A stretch of DNA of 64,000 bases from Calonectria ilicicola (taxonomy: Eukaryota > Ascomycota > Sordariomycetes > Hypocreales > Nectriaceae): the NCBI GenBank assembly GCA_020809705.1, contig CP085828.1:124001-188000 (forward strand), read 5' to 3'. The notes beneath the pieces are model-generated. The model searched no databases. It had not been told where the DNA came from and saw only the letters and a program-made list of their open reading frames with translations. The first letter of the stretch is position 1. Every line of letters begins with the position of its first letter. Of this stretch, positions 23,606 to 36,640 are shown in pieces. The position numbers were made by a program, and so were the translations under genes.

Positions 23606-26600
23606 ATTTCTACTACTACCAGGTTAACAATCACTCCTAGTTTATTAAATTTACTCTTTATAGTATCCTAGTATAATAGTTCTTCAACCGGTAACTGAGA
23701 TAAGACATCTAGCATTATATTTAGTATTCCTAGAATATAAAATATATAGAGTTAAAAGGCTAATAGGTAGTTTATAATATTTACTAACTTAAGATTAGCT
23801 TTATTTAGGTTAAAGGTATTAAGGGATATATATATAATAATTCCTTAAATTATTATATAATTGATAATAATATTAATTAGGTTTTAGTTCAATTAAATCA
23901 TTTTTCTTAATTATCTAACTACCCAGCTAATTACTACTACCTCCACTTTAGTAAAGCTATACTTCTTTTTAACTATTAAAGTTAACCAAGAAAAGAATAT
24001 AATTGGCTTTAGGTTGTTAGTAAGGATATCTTTCCCCAGGATTACTTTCTAATCCTATTCCCTATATAATTAAAAGATATATAGGCTAAATCCATTCTTA
24101 CATATATCTAATTTAAAGAATAATAGTTTAGTTAGGTCATAGTAATATAATAGGAACTAATTTACAAGAAATTATTATAGATCTTTAAATAATTCTAACT
24201 CTTCTTTAGTAGATTTAAACTTCTTTAAGGAGGTTTTCTTTTTTCTAGTAGGCCTTAATAAACCTAATAGGATCTTATTATTCTTTCTAACTTCCTATAA
24301 TAATTCTATCTTTCTTTTTTGCAATAGCCTTACTCTTACTTCAAACTATAATATTCCTTAACAAAGGAAACCAGCCATTTCTAGATAGGTTTTAAACTCT
24401 CCTAGGCTGGTTAGCATCACCATTTTGGCGAAGGCTGCTAGCTGGTCTCCTGTTTTCTGGATCCTATTTCTATCTATAATAAATCCAAGCAACTATACCC
24501 TTAGGTATACTAGAAATGACTTATTTACTACAATCTTTATCCTATTTTCAAGGATAATTTACAACACTCTTTCAAGGTGCTGTAAATACTTTTTAAATAT
24601 AGTAGAAAAGATAATAATATTATTAATATAGACTTATATAAAGCCCTTATAATTGCTGAAAAGCTTATCCTAAAATCTTTATATAAAAGTAGATATGTTC
24701 TTGAATCTTATTAATATAATATTAGATTTCTCCAAACTTTGGTTGGATATAATAACTATTTGATTCTAGTGCTCTTTAAATATAGGTAGTTGGTAAAAAA
24801 AACCTATTTTATTAAATATTGAAAACCACTTTATACTTTTTATTTTTAATATAATATTATCTTAATCTAGTAGAGGATATATATTAAGAATAATTAGTTG
24901 GTTTAGAGGTCAAAGATCTATAACCACTCTACCCTTTCTTTTATTATTTATAACTCTCCAAACAATAAATGTAGGATAGACTATCAATATTAGTCCCTTT
25001 GTGTATTGCATCTTTCTATTATAATAGAGCTTGTTATGTATTTCATTTAGTAAAGTGTGATCTTTGATCTCTAACGGGTACTTTTTTGTAGTCTTTTTCT
25101 AGTTCTACTATTTATTAATTAAGTCTACTTACATTTTATCTTCTTCCTCTATTAGGATAATGCTTTAATCCTTATAGATGTTGAATTTATTAGTTAATTT
25201 GATTATTTTAGTTATAGCTTCTAGATCTAGGTTTATAATTAGAACTCTATATTTATTTTATATAAAAGGAATATCTTTTACCTTGGTTATTCTATAATTT
25301 AGCATTCTTATATTAACTTCTATAAGATCTATATTAGCTTTAATAGAGTTATAATTATCCTTAGCTTCCTTTAAGGCTATTATAAATACTTCTTCTATCT
25401 TAAAGATTTAATCTTATATTATCTTAAGTATAATATCTTTTAAGATAAAATAGACCTATTCTTCAGTCTATTTATTTATAATTATTATAATCTTTTCTTT
25501 CTTTTAAATAATCATCTTCTTATTAGATATATTATAAACTTAAACTAGTTTAAGGGAAGATCTATTAAGAATTATATTAGATACCCTAAGCCATTCGGCT
25601 ACTAAATAGAAGGAGTCCATTTACCTATTCTTATCTTAGGTCTTTGGTAGCATGTTCTAGTAAGCCTAGATGAAAGTAATTTCTTAAGGGCCAATTATAA
25701 CTATATGCGTATTAGTAACCTTCCTTAAGACTTCCTGCAGTTTTTTATAGAAGATTTCTACTTAATATTTAAGGTTTTGTACTAAATAGAAAGTGACTTT
25801 GGGCTTGATGAAGTCTACTTTAGCTCTATACTTAAATAGGAAATTCATTTCTAGTAGTAGCCTTGGTCCTAGTGTTTCTATTATATTAGCTATGATAGTA
25901 AAATGCCTGCTTACTTTCTTCTCTTGTATAATTCCGATAAGGTAGAAGTTAAAGGTGGCTATTTCGGTGGCTACAAGCTAAGATCTAATACTATTTATCT
26001 TCTTTAGGGTTTGCAATCTCTATCTTACTTTCCTTATATTCTTCTTTAACTAGCCATAGTTTACTAAAACTATAGAGCATCCGATATCAACGTACACCTA
26101 ATGGTATTTACTTTTATTATTGAATTATATTTTTATTTATATATAGATATTGTATTTCTTTTTAAATCTCTCTATAAAATCAGGTCTGCCGATAGCTTTA
26201 ATGATTTATACTCTTTAAGGGTTATTTTCTTTCTTTAAGGGGTTTATGTTTATATGATATACTTCTGTATATCCAGTGAATATTAGGATTCCTTCCTTAT
26301 TTAGATCTTCTTCTTTAAAGTTATTTTTAGCATTTTCTTTAGCAAGTATATAACTACTATAGAACAATTGCCACTCTTAATCCTAGAAACCTCTCTTATC
26401 CTAATAAAGGCAAGTTTTAGAGATATACTATTAATTTCTGCTTCCACATTATTATTATTAATAATAATTGAAATGCTATAGGTTCTAGCTCCTTGATCTA
26501 TCACACGGTGGCTTATAATAATAGTTAACTTGGTTGCTTTCTCCTTTCCTTGAGTTCTTTTAATTATTATTAGAGTCTTCTTCTACTTCTTCCTTCCACT

Positions 26601-28622
26601 ATTTGTTATTTGGCTTTTATTTAAGGCATCTATTATTCTTAGTATTATTATAAATATATCTCTCCCTTAGTTTGATTTGTTAATAGAAAGGATAATATCT
26701 CCTACCTTATTAGTTCTAGTTAACTTAGTCTTCTTTATTATCTTCTTTAATTACTATATATATCTTCCTAATATTCACTTTTAGATTTTAAGGTACTAAT
26801 TAATCTCTTACTTATTATTTATCCTCTAGTTTCTTTTGTAGCTCTTTATAGATTTTATCAATCTTCTCAATATAATTATTTTAAGTATTACTTTTTATTA
26901 GTTTTGGATATAATAATTGTAAATCTATTACTAATTAGTTATATACCGCTATTAGAAGCTAATGTTCTCTTATCTAGCTTACTAATCTAGCTTAGCTAAA
27001 TACCTAAGCAACAAAATCATAGACTAGGACACCATCTAGGATACTTTATTAATTGTATTTAGCTATCTCTATCTAATATATTACTTATCTCTTTTTTATA
27101 TTAAATTCCTTTTAAACTATATTAAAGAAGATCTTTATAATGATTATAAGTTTTCTTCATTCCTTTAGATTTAATTAATAATAATACCATTTTAATATAA
27201 ATCCTTAAAATAAACTCTAAATATTTTATTAAATATAATTATAATTAATATTAAAATTATCTTTCCAAGTAGATCTAACTACTTAGATCCATATTTTAAC
27301 ATCTATAAAGATAACTTACTTACTATTATACCATAATCCTTCTTCCTTAGCTTTTTCTATTCCACTATTTAACTAGAAAAAACCAATATCCTTAATTTAA
27401 ATAATTAGTTATTCCTATATATTTCCAAACTCTAGTATTCTACTAATTCTGACTTCCTATTAAATAACTTCATTTATTTTAGTATAGTCAGCGGTCTAGT
27501 TTCTTACCTAAGGTTTTAGATAAAATTCCTTCTACTAATATTCCATACTACCTCTTGGTCTAGGCGTGGCGCAAGATAGTTCCTCCTTAACCCTAGATAG
27601 CATTGCTTTTATCTATAAGAAGGTAGTACTTAACCCACTAGTACTTTCTAGTGCGAAGGGATAGGGCAGAATAGACTTATCCTAACCCTTGCCTTTCTCC
27701 TAACCCCCAATTAGACTTAGGTTTAATTTATCTATTAGTTTGATTAATTGATCAATAGCCTTATTTCTTTTAGCTAGATCTATTATTCTTAGTTTTTGTT
27801 ATAGGTTTTCTAGTATTCTTTTTGTTTTATCCTTTAGTGGTGTTAGTTTTGTTGTTCCTCTTAATCCTTCTAATCTTTGAGTCTTTAGGTTGGTGGTGTT
27901 CGAACCTATTTCCCTTGGTTCCTAGGATGGATTTAATGTGGCTGGGGTTAGAATGCTTTTGCTTGATATAGCCTCTTGCTTATTAAGGTCAACTATACTC
28001 CTACAAATTTGAGCTGTGCTCAGTGGTACCAGTCTTCCTCCTGGGACCAGATTAAGCTATAGTTTTGGTGTTGTTTCTGTTATTTAGATGGTTATTTAAG
28101 TGTTCCTAAAGGTTAATATTAGGTTTTTTTCCATTTCTAACTCCTCTGAGGAAGTGTAGATAGAGTGGTCTGGTTTGTAAGGCAGGATTCCGTCATCTTT
28201 TGCTTTAGCAAGGATCTTTTTAATTGAGTTCTAGGCAGTTCTAATGGCGTAGAGGTCTATTACATTCCAATACTCTGGGGGTTCTTTCTCTTAAGGGACT
28301 TCTATTGTAACGAACTAGTCACTTTCGTTGTATTTCTAGCTGGATAAGGCTTCTAGGTCGCTGAGGGTGATCGTGTTGGCAAGTTTCTTTTCTCTAATAG
28401 AGAAATCGGGGTTATAATTAAGGAATCCCCAAAACTTGTGTATTGTTGCCAATTCGATTAGCTTAATACTTAATTGAGCTGGTTATTTGGTTAATAGGTT
28501 AAGCTTTCTTCTTATTTAGTCAGTTTTACTTATAGAGGGGTGATTTTCTTTACTTTTTGTTTTTTATATTCTTTCTCTTGGGCTAAGGCTACTTGGTTCG
28601 AAATTTAGTAATTGCTACTACT

Positions 28623-28897
28623 TATTATACTTCTGGGTGTAGTTAACCTTTAATACATTGGATCTAGCTAGAGGTAAGTAGTTTGGTTAGATAATAAGGT
28701 CCTTAATATAATAAGTCAATATTAGCTAGTGGAAGGTTAGATATAGCGATTTTGCCTTACAATACAGAAAGGTAGGTCCTATAGTATGAGATTGAATATG
28801 CTTGTCTTCTCTATTCTACTAGGTAGCTTCTACTTATAGAAGGTTGAAAGCTACACGTGACTCATTGGTCTTATGTATCTAAAGAAGAGTTATAACA
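28623..28897 (-). repeat. 5' LTR of element B
   Basis: Reverse 275-bp family-1 LTR ending GTTATAACA at 28897, followed by the TSD TCTTT. Its first bases are decayed (TATTATAC for TGTTACAC). Confidence 0.85.
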
Positions 28898-29078
28898 TCT
28901 TTTATTTATTTAAGATTATGATATTTCTTTATTTATATATAAATAAACTTAAATTTTATTTTCATTTTAAAGTATAATTACTATATCTATTTAAACTTAA
29001 ATAATATTTTTATATCTAATAGCCCTTCTAGCTTAAAATAGAATATATTAGATATAAATTTAAAGTTTATAAAGGTAG
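28898..29078. other. AT-rich spacer
   Basis: Begins with the TSD of element B. No ORF and no recognised repeat. It ends at the reverse mini LTR, a proposed inversion breakpoint. Confidence 0.5.
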
Positions 29079-29218
29079 TGTTATGACCTGTGCAACCGGG
29101 CGCACGAGACCCTATTTAATAGCTGTTATCCGTACCTGTAATTGCAAGCATTGCGATTATTGACTTATCTTTTGGCCTAACGGGCTAATTGACGTAATGG
29201 GAAGTACGGATCCTTACA
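29079..29218 (-). repeat. Full-length mini-element LTR, reverse orientation
   Basis: Reverse copy of the 140-bp LTR at 6895-7034 with two visible differences, both of RIP type. Its outer flank on the pogo side is TCTAT (minus strand), the same five bases that follow the truncated copy at 11175. Confidence 0.85.
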
Positions 29219-30431
29219 ATAGAGCATCTGATTAAATGCTTTATTTCTTTCCTATATATTGTTTTTAATGGCCTAAAGTATATAATATCAAGAGGCTGAA
29301 GTAGATAAGATGAATTAGGTAGTATATAAAGTGTGATGATTTTATTATTCTTGCAATATTTCTTAAATTAGACTGAATGATAACTTTTATACCTATTAAG
29401 GATAAGAAGATAATAGCAACTAATTGATCGATTGCTTATATAATGATTAAAGTGCTTTAGCCACTTAAGATCTATTGCATTATCGGTCCAGCCATTTTAG
29501 GTAATAGTAATAGCCTAATTAGCTAGAAGGTTGCTTTCTTTATACCAATTAGCAAGATGATATTGGCCTACAGTAATAAGAAATGGCAGGATTGCCCAGC
29601 CTCTTGTGTTAATAGCTTGAATAGCTGTTATCTATTCTCGATTTCTAGGCTAGATCAATTTCAGATTTGAACATCTTTCTGCACCTATTATAACCATTCC
29701 ACTTATAATAACACCCATTATAAAGCCAGTCTTATCAAAGTTATAAATATTATCTAATTTAATATTATACTTCCCTATTACATTCACTATAAGCTTAAAC
29801 CAATTACTAATAATCTTTGGATCTTTATATTTGGCCCTTTTATAGTTATATTTACAAAAGAATCATGTTTTAAGCTCTGTATATCGCTTCACAAAGTTTG
29901 AAGCCCAGCGCTGGCCAACTGGTAGTTCATTTCAATCAGAAAGTGTAACGGAGTAGACCCTAGCCACTACACCAAAAGGATATGCGTTGTGATGTCAACA
30001 ACATCACAACCAGCTAGAGTATATATGTGACACAGTTAGGACTGTGACAGAAAGCAATTGATCAGCCATTTCCTTCACACCAGAAAGCCGTGAAAAAAAT
30101 CCTTGTGAATCTAGATCTAGAATAAACTAAAGAATGATATCCTCTTCTAGATTGGATAGCTTACGTGATAGAAGGACCTAATTGCTTCAAGATTGAATCC
30201 CCTTCTGCCAACGATGTAGCCTATGCTTATTGACTTTATAGATCTATGTAGCCTTTTAGGTGCTTAATTTTTAAAGATCTTAAATGGCTTAAAGGGTAAG
30301 AAGGGTATTAGCCTTTATATTAGATTGTAATATGTTTGATAGTTGAGAAGTATTTAATTAATTGAAAAGTATTGTATATAAGGGATTTTTGTAATGTATA
30401 CTTGTCTATAATGTATGCTTATTATATACGT
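29219..30431 (-). mobile_element. pogo-like element P2, N-terminal half with left TIR
   Basis: On the minus strand this runs from a terminal repeat (ACGTATATAATAAG, ends 30431, TA at 30432-30433) through the transposase N-terminal and central region. It stops abruptly at the mini LTR. The missing C-terminal half is at 11176-12218. Dense stops; no product expected. Confidence 0.8.
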
Positions 30432-30696
30432 TATATTTTTTCTAATTTAGATAAAAAATAAATAATATTATTATTAGCCTTCTTCTTATTAATTACCAAT
30501 TTCTTCTTCTACTTCTTAAAATAAATTATTAAGAAGATAGATTAAAAAAGATTTTTCTCTCTTTATACTAAGAGAAGATCTATAGAAAAAAGTAATAAAA
30601 ATCCTATTATAAGGCTTCTTATAATAAATATATTTAATATATTAAATAAAGCTTTTATTTATAAAATAAATCTTTTTATATTTAAAATAATAAGTA
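30432..30696. other. AT-rich spacer between pogo copies
   Basis: No ORF and no recognised repeat. TA dinucleotides at both edges are the target duplications of P2 and P3. Confidence 0.45.
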
Positions 30697-31671
30697 ATGT
30701 ATATGATAAGCATACATTGCAGATAAGTATATATTGCAAAAATCCCTTATATATAATACTTTTCAATTAATTAAATACTTCTTAATTATTAAACATATTA
30801 TAGTCCAATATAAAGACTAATACCTTTCTTACCCTTCAAGCTATTCAAGGTCCCCAAAAATTAAGCACCCAAAAGACTATACAAATCTATAAAATCAATA
30901 AGCATAGACTACATTATCAGCAGAAGAGGATTCAATCTCAAAGCAATTAGGTCCCTCCATCACATAAGCTATTCAATCTAGAAGAGGATATCATTCTTCA
31001 GTTTATTCTAGATCTAGATTTATAAGGATTCCCTCCACAGCTTTCTGGTGTGAAGGAAATAGCTAATCAATTGCTTTCTAATTAAAATGAACTACCAGTT
31101 GGCTAGCGCTGGGCTTTAAACTTTGTGAAGTAATATATAGAGCTTAAAATATGATTCTTTTGTAAATATGACTATAAAAGGGCTAAATATAAAGATCTAA
31201 AGATTATTAGCAATTGGTTTAAGCTTATAATAAATATAATAAGGAAATATAGTATTAAATCAGATAATATCTATAACTTTAATAAGATTAGCTTTATAAT
31301 AGGCATTATTATAAGTGAAATGGTTGTAATAGGTGTAGAAAGATGTTCAAACTTGAAATTGATCTAGCCTAGAAATCGAGAATGGATAATAGCTATTTAA
31401 GCTATTAATATAAAAGGCTAGGCAATCCTGCTATTTCTCATTGCTATAGGCCAATATCATCTTACCAATTAGTATGAAGAAAGCAACCTTCTAGCCAATT
31501 AGGCTATTGCTATTACCCAAAATAGCTGGACTGATAATGTAACAGGTCTTAAGTGGCTAAAGTATTTTAATCATTATATAAGCAATCGATCAATTAGTTG
31601 ATATCATCTTCTTATCCTTAACAGGCATGAAAGTCATTATTCAGTCCAATTTAAGGAATATTGTAAGGATA

Positions 31672-33531
31672 ACGTATATGATAAGCGAGCGGCGCAGACA
31701 AGCGAGCGACGCACTTTTCACCACACCTCATTTTCCAACTAAAATAAAAACACCATAAAGCATCCAATCAATTAATTCTAATCATTATTATCTTCCTCAG
31801 AGGTCTCAATAACTACCTAATATATTCTTACATTATAATCAGTCTTGCTGCAAGTCCTATAGTGCCTTTTGCCCGATTGTGCTAACTTCTCTTGACTACT
31901 ACGTTATGATATTTCTACTTATATCTGTGTATTTACTTTCATTTGATCAATTGCTTCCTGTGTAGTAGCTACTATTATTGTCCCTCTATCTTGCAGTCTA
32001 GTTCTCCTTGCTCTACGGCATTTACTAAGGGTCTTATTTGCTTATTTAAGATCCTGGACCTTAGCCTCTAATAAGACTATCTTATGCATAACAGCCTTTG
32101 TTCCTTTAGAAAGCGACTGTAATGCCTTAATAACAGACTCTGGAGAGGTACTTTAAAGCCTTCTAATTTGTCTTTTAAGATACTTAGACTATGAGCTAGT
32201 CTTAGTAACATTCCTTGGGGTCTTTAAGGCCCAAGGGCTAGTAGGCTCAACCATCTGATCAAATGGTGTTGGCATTTGTAGCCATACATCAAGCTTTAAT
32301 ATAACATTTTCTAGGTCTAGAGGATCAAGCCTAGCTCCTCTAAAACCTACCTTAATATTCTTTTCCATAATAGCAGCATTATGTGTATTATAAAATGCTA
32401 AGAAGAAGTTAGACTTTAAAACATAGATTATAGAGCATTTAATCAAATACTCTATTTCCTTCCTATATACTATCTTTAGTGGCCCAAAGTACGCAATATC
32501 AAGTGGCTGAAATAGATGAGATGAATTAGGCAGTATACAAAGTGTAATGATTTTATTATCCTTGTAATATTCCTCAAACTTAACTAAATAGTAACTTTCA
32601 TATTTATTAAGGACTAGGAGATAATAGCGACCAATTGATTGATTACTTGTATAGTGATTAAAGTGCTTTAGCCACTCTATACATATATTATTATCAGTCC
32701 AGCCATTTTAAATAATTGCAATAGCCTAATTACCTAGAAGGTTACTTTCTTAATACCAATTGGCAAGATAATATTGGTCTGTAATGATAAGAAATGGTAG
32801 GATTGCCTAGCCTCTTGTATTAATCACTTGAATTGCTATTATCCATTCTCGATTTCCAGGCTAAATTAATTTCAGATTTGCACGCCTTTCTGAGCCTATT
32901 ATAACCATTCCGGCTACAATAACGCCTATCATAAAGCCAATCTCATCAAAGTTATACATATCATCTAATCGAATACTATACTTCTTTATTACATTAGCCA
33001 CAAGCTAAAACCAATCGCCAATTATCTTTAGATCTTCGCATTTAGCCCTTTTATAGTCATATTTACGATAGAATCGCATTTTAAGCTCTAGGTGGCATTT
33101 AACAAAGTTTAAAGCCTAACACTTGCCAACTGGTGATGCATTTCAATTAAGAAGTAATCAATCAGCCATTTCTTCAACACCACACAGTCGGGAGGGAAAT
33201 CCTCGTGAATCCAGGTCCAGGATAAAGTTGATAATGATCTCTTCTTCTAGATTAGATAGCTTGCATGAATTAGGGATAGTATCGCTTCGAGATTGAATTC
33301 CCTTCTGTCGGCGACGCAGCCTTTGCTCCTTGACTTCATAGATCTTTGCAGCTTTTCGGGCACTTAATTTTGGGTCATTTTGAAGGGCTTGAAGGGTAAG
33401 AAGGGCCTTAGGCTCAGTATTTAGCTGGGACATGTTTTATTGTTGAGAAGTATTTGATCAAATGGTTTGTGATGTGTATGAGGGATTTTTGCGCCGCTCG
33501 CTTGTCTGCGCCGCTCGCTTATCATATACGT
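31672..33531 (-). mobile_element. pogo-like element P4, best-preserved copy, 1860 bp
   Basis: Both ends are ACGTATATGATAAGCGAGC. The GC-rich continuation carries two near-identical CGAGCG-CGC blocks, intact inverted repeats of about 40 bp. The TA duplication is present (31670-31671 and 33532-33533). It inserted into P3. It is less AT-rich than the other pogo copies, so it arrived later or suffered less mutation. Confidence 0.9.
31718..33433 (-). pseudogene. pogo/Fot1-type transposase of P4, broken by stops
   Basis: ATG at 33433 and TGA at 31718 give a 571-residue frame, the usual size for Fot1-like transposases. Domains: pipsqueak-type helix-turn-helix (residues about 10-50, KLSARKAAKIYEVKEQRLRRR), CENP-B-type helix-turn-helix (about 60-130), DDE core (NFDEIGF near residue 175; SSHLFQPLD further on). 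About a dozen in-frame stops are TAG/TAA where CAG, CAA or TGG is likely. The second catalytic aspartate, expected in a D-G-H-E-S-H-like block, reads asparagine (LNKYES). The protein cannot be made or act as it stands. Confidence 0.85.
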
Positions 33532-33853
33532 TAATAAAATTATTATACTCTATATACTACTTAATTCATCTTATCTACTTCAGTCTCTTGATGTTATATG
33601 CTTTAGGCTATTGAAAATAGTATATGGGAAAGAAATAGAGCATTTGATTAGATGCTTTATAACTTATATTTCAAAGTTTGACTTCTTCCTAGCCTTTTAT
33701 AATGTATATAATGCTGCTATTATAGAAAAGAATATTTAAGCAGGATTTAAAGAAGCTAGGCTTTATCCTCTAGATGTAGAAAATATTATATCAAAGCTTG
33801 ATGTGCGGCTACAAACTCCAATACCCTTTGATCAAATGATTGAGCCTACTAGC

Positions 33854-34474
33854 TGTTATGACCCAAACGCCCAAAGGCGGTAAACAGGGGCAGAACCCAA
33901 ACCAATCAGACCAAACTACCCTAGACCGATAAAACCAACCAATAAGAATAAAGTCGAACGAGCCCCGTTCGACTCTGCCAAAGATCGCAACGAACACTGT
34001 CGAACCGACCCCGTTCGACTATTGCGATAACGGAACCTTAGATAGAAAAGTATATAGACGGATCGAGTCCCACCGTAAGGAACGGAACCGATCAGCTTTC
34101 AATACAACTTGGTTACCTCAATTGCGATTGACTATTACCTAACGTAACACTTCCATTGCTCTATTTACCATAACGCGCCTAACCATCCTGCTAACAATAC
34201 AGGGGAGCTTGGCCCTATCGGGCCAGGGCCCTCCGGGCCCACGCGCAAAGGAGCTCTTCGAAGAAGTTATTGTCAAGTTGTCGAGAACTCGCGTGGCCCC
34301 GCTCTTACCAAACGTAACACTTTTTTAGGCCAATGAGAAGCTAAAGGCTAAGACAAATGTAGAACCAATCAGAGGCAAGGAAGTCCCTGGTCCTGGACAA
34401 AGTAACTCTTCTTCGAAGAGCAAACCCTTCGTTCTGATTGGTTCATCAAGTTGGGAATTGACCAGACCGTTACA
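33854..34474 (+). repeat. Solo family-2 LTR with an internal 223-bp insertion
   Basis: TSD CTAGC on both sides (33849-33853 and 34475-34479). Outside the insertion it is nearly identical to the 398-bp LTRs of the young element, so it is a recent arrival into P3. Confidence 0.92.
34200..34422. mobile_element. 223-bp GC-rich foldback-like insertion in a solo LTR
   Basis: Absent from the other family-2 LTR copies here. It contains an inverted pair, GCTCTTCGAAGAAG at 34253-34266 and its complement CTTCTTCGAAGAGC at 34408-34421, and near its left end a strong GC hairpin (GGCCCTATCGGGCC...GGGCCCTCCGGGCCC). I see no ORF and no clear target duplication. It could be a MITE/foldback element, or a patch recombined from a related LTR, since it holds an AACGTAACACTT block like one in the LTR itself. 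Confidence 0.6.
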
Positions 34475-35046
34475 CTAGCCCTTAGGCTCTAAAGACTCCA
34501 AGGAATGTTACTAAGACTAGCTCTCAGTCTGAGTATCTTAAAAGACAAATTAGAAGATTACAAAGCACCTCTCCAAAGTCTATTATTAAGGTATTATAAT
34601 CGCTTTCTAAAGAAACAAAGGCAATTATGCATAAGATAGTATTAATAAAAGCTAAGATACAGGATCTTTAACAAGTAAATAAGATACTTAGTAAACGCCG
34701 TAGATCAAAAAGGACTAGACTACAAGATGGAGGGATAATGACAGTAGCTAGTGCACAAGAAGCAATTGATCAGATAGATGCAAATGCGTAAATACAGGTA
34801 GAATCATCAAAAAGTGGTGGTTAAGGGAAGTTAATACAACCGGGTAAAAGGTATTACAGGACTTACAGCAAGACTGGTTATAATATAAGGATATATTAGG
34901 TAGTTATTAAGACCTTTAAAGAAGAGAATAGTGATTAGTTTTAATTGATTAAATATCTTGTGATGTTTTTATCTTAAATTAAAAATGGGGGGTGGTGGAA
35001 AGTGCGATGTATACTTGTCTGTGATGTATGCTTATTATATACGTTA

Positions 35047-35256
35047 TATAATATATTAACTTTAATCTCCTTAATAATAAAAATATTATTAAATTTCTTA
35101 TACTCTCTCTTTTTATAAGCTATAAATTTTAAATCTAATATCTTATTAATTAAATATTTTTATAAAAAAACAAAAAACTTAAAAAAAAAGCTTAGGAATA
35201 TAAGAACCTATCTAAAGTATAATCTTAAAAGTAAGATCTTTAAAAAGAGAATATTA
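35047..35256. other. AT-rich spacer
   Basis: No gene or recognised repeat seen. Confidence 0.45.
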
Positions 35257-35627
35257 TATTATAACCTAGGCCAACCTAACCAATAAAGCTACTAGTAAAA
35301 GGCCAGAAAACCCACTTTTACCTCTAATAAGCTATACTTATATATACTAATAAACTTAAAGAGCACTACTCCACAAAGAACACCACACTCCTAAAAAAAC
35401 ATCACTCTTTAAGATAGCTCCATTTAAACAGCCCCATAAAGCCCTAAATTGAACTATACATTAGACTTCTAGGAGTTACTACTATCTAGAGCACAACTCA
35501 GCTCTCAATACAACTTGGTTACCTTCAATTGATCTATTTGACCGATTGACCTATTACCAGACATAACAATCTTCCTTTGTTATTTAACCGACGTGCCTGA
35601 CCCTTTCTGTTAACACGAACCGTTACA
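35257..35627 (+). repeat. Diverged LTR related to family 2
   Basis: It starts TATTATAACC and ends CGAACCGTTACA. It carries the TCAATACAACTTGGTTACC block and a GTTAACA...CCGTTACA end like the 398-bp LTR, but with many differences. No matching target duplication was found; probably an old solo LTR of a sister family. Confidence 0.55.
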
Positions 35628-36640
35628 ATCTCTTCTATGCCTTTCGAGATTAAATAGTTGGGGTAATAGGGATCTGCTGTACTAATTGTGGGATTTTTAG
35701 GGAGCTAGCAGAGATGAAGGCAACCGACTAATGGGGGTAGTTATAGTATGAATAGGGTAAATTGTGGGTTATTCTTATAGTTAATGATTTAGTCTGTCTT
35801 ACCTATAATGGTATTTCTTTATGTTTCCTAGCTAATCTGTCTATCCCTTGACTAGGTGAATTAAATTGTGTGGAAGGATAACACACTTATGCTATTACTT
35901 ACAACCATTTACACTAGATATAAGTTTGAATAATGGGTTTATCGCCAGCCGACAATAATACAGCCATAGGTATGGCAAATTAAGCGTTGTTTTAGTGATT
36001 AGCCTGTCTTAGAGGTCTGGGTCCTATCGGTCATAGCTGATTATAATGATGAGATGAATTCAGTAGATATTGGTAACCAGCTTCAAGCTGAGTTCAGCTT
36101 CAAACACTGTGTTCACAAGGGTGCTTGGAGGGCTCTAGCTTGGTCCTTTCTATTAGAGGTTGCCCTCATCAATAGCTACCTTTTGCAGCAATGGGGCCCT
36201 ATTAGTTGGTTGTTGTACACTGATCAGACTGAGTGGCGGCAACGCATTGTTGATGACCTCCTTGAAGCCTTTGGCAATACCGGCAGCAGCCGCAGGCGTT
36301 GCCGGTTAGGAGATGAAGTTATACCTGTTGCATAATATAAATATGTTAATAGGAAGAAAAGCTCTTGGTGCCTTGGCTGTAAAGGTGTTAGGTTTAATGA
36401 GGCCTGTTAGAACTGTTAGTAAGGGCGGCGGCGAGGGCTTTATACGATAAGTTAGGATAGTCTTAATTAATAGGCGGTCCTGCGATGGTCCCTGCCCCGG
36501 AAGACCGACCTAGGCTGCCAATAGTGTGATGTAGCTATTTGTACTGATAAGGATTGTTGGGACTTCTATCACAATCTAATTTAGCAGGCAATTGAAGTAC
36601 TATCTATATTCTGCAGTCTTATTGGCTAAAAAATTAGCGC
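35628..36640 (+). pseudogene. piggyBac-like (DDE_Tnp_1_7) transposase remnant
   Basis: The clearest stretch is 36054-36335: NSVDIGNQLQAEFSF, then ALAWSFLLEVALINSYLLQ and QTEWRQRIVDDLLEAFG. This matches the C-terminal DDE part of fungal piggyBac-type transposases as I know them. After a stop at 36333-36335 the same frame goes on with a Cys motif (SSWCLGCKGVRFNEAC) and CDVAICTDKDCWDFYH, the C-terminal zinc-binding tail typical of this family, with several more stops. Upstream, 35640-36050 is decayed coding sequence. No terminal repeats were identified. Confidence 0.75.

Larger units (their letters stand above)
12445..28897 (-). mobile_element. Degenerate Ty3/Gypsy element B (family 1), hosting a younger Gypsy insertion
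   Basis: Both 275-bp LTRs are present and the TSD TCTTT is intact (12440-12444 and 28898-28902). Without the 6898-bp insertion at 16708-23605 and its 5-bp duplication, B is about 9.55 kb. On the minus strand the order is 5' LTR (28623-28897), gag-like region, protease/RT (about 25.0-24.6 kb), RNase H (about 24 kb), integrase (about 16.3-15.5 kb, with a PYRVV module), an extra ORF remnant (14.56-12.95 kb), purine tract, 3' LTR. Stops are too dense for function. The extra ORF makes B about 2.9 kb longer than A. Confidence 0.85.
30697..35044 (+). mobile_element. pogo-like element P3 with two nested insertions
   Basis: Terminal repeats start ATGTATATGATAAG (first CG decayed) and end ATATACGT, with TA at 30695-30696 and 35045-35046. 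The transposase frame (+) is decayed. It is interrupted by P4 (31672-33531, TA duplication) and by a family-2 solo LTR (33854-34474, TSD CTAGC). Without these it is about 1.86 kb, close to P4. Confidence 0.85.
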
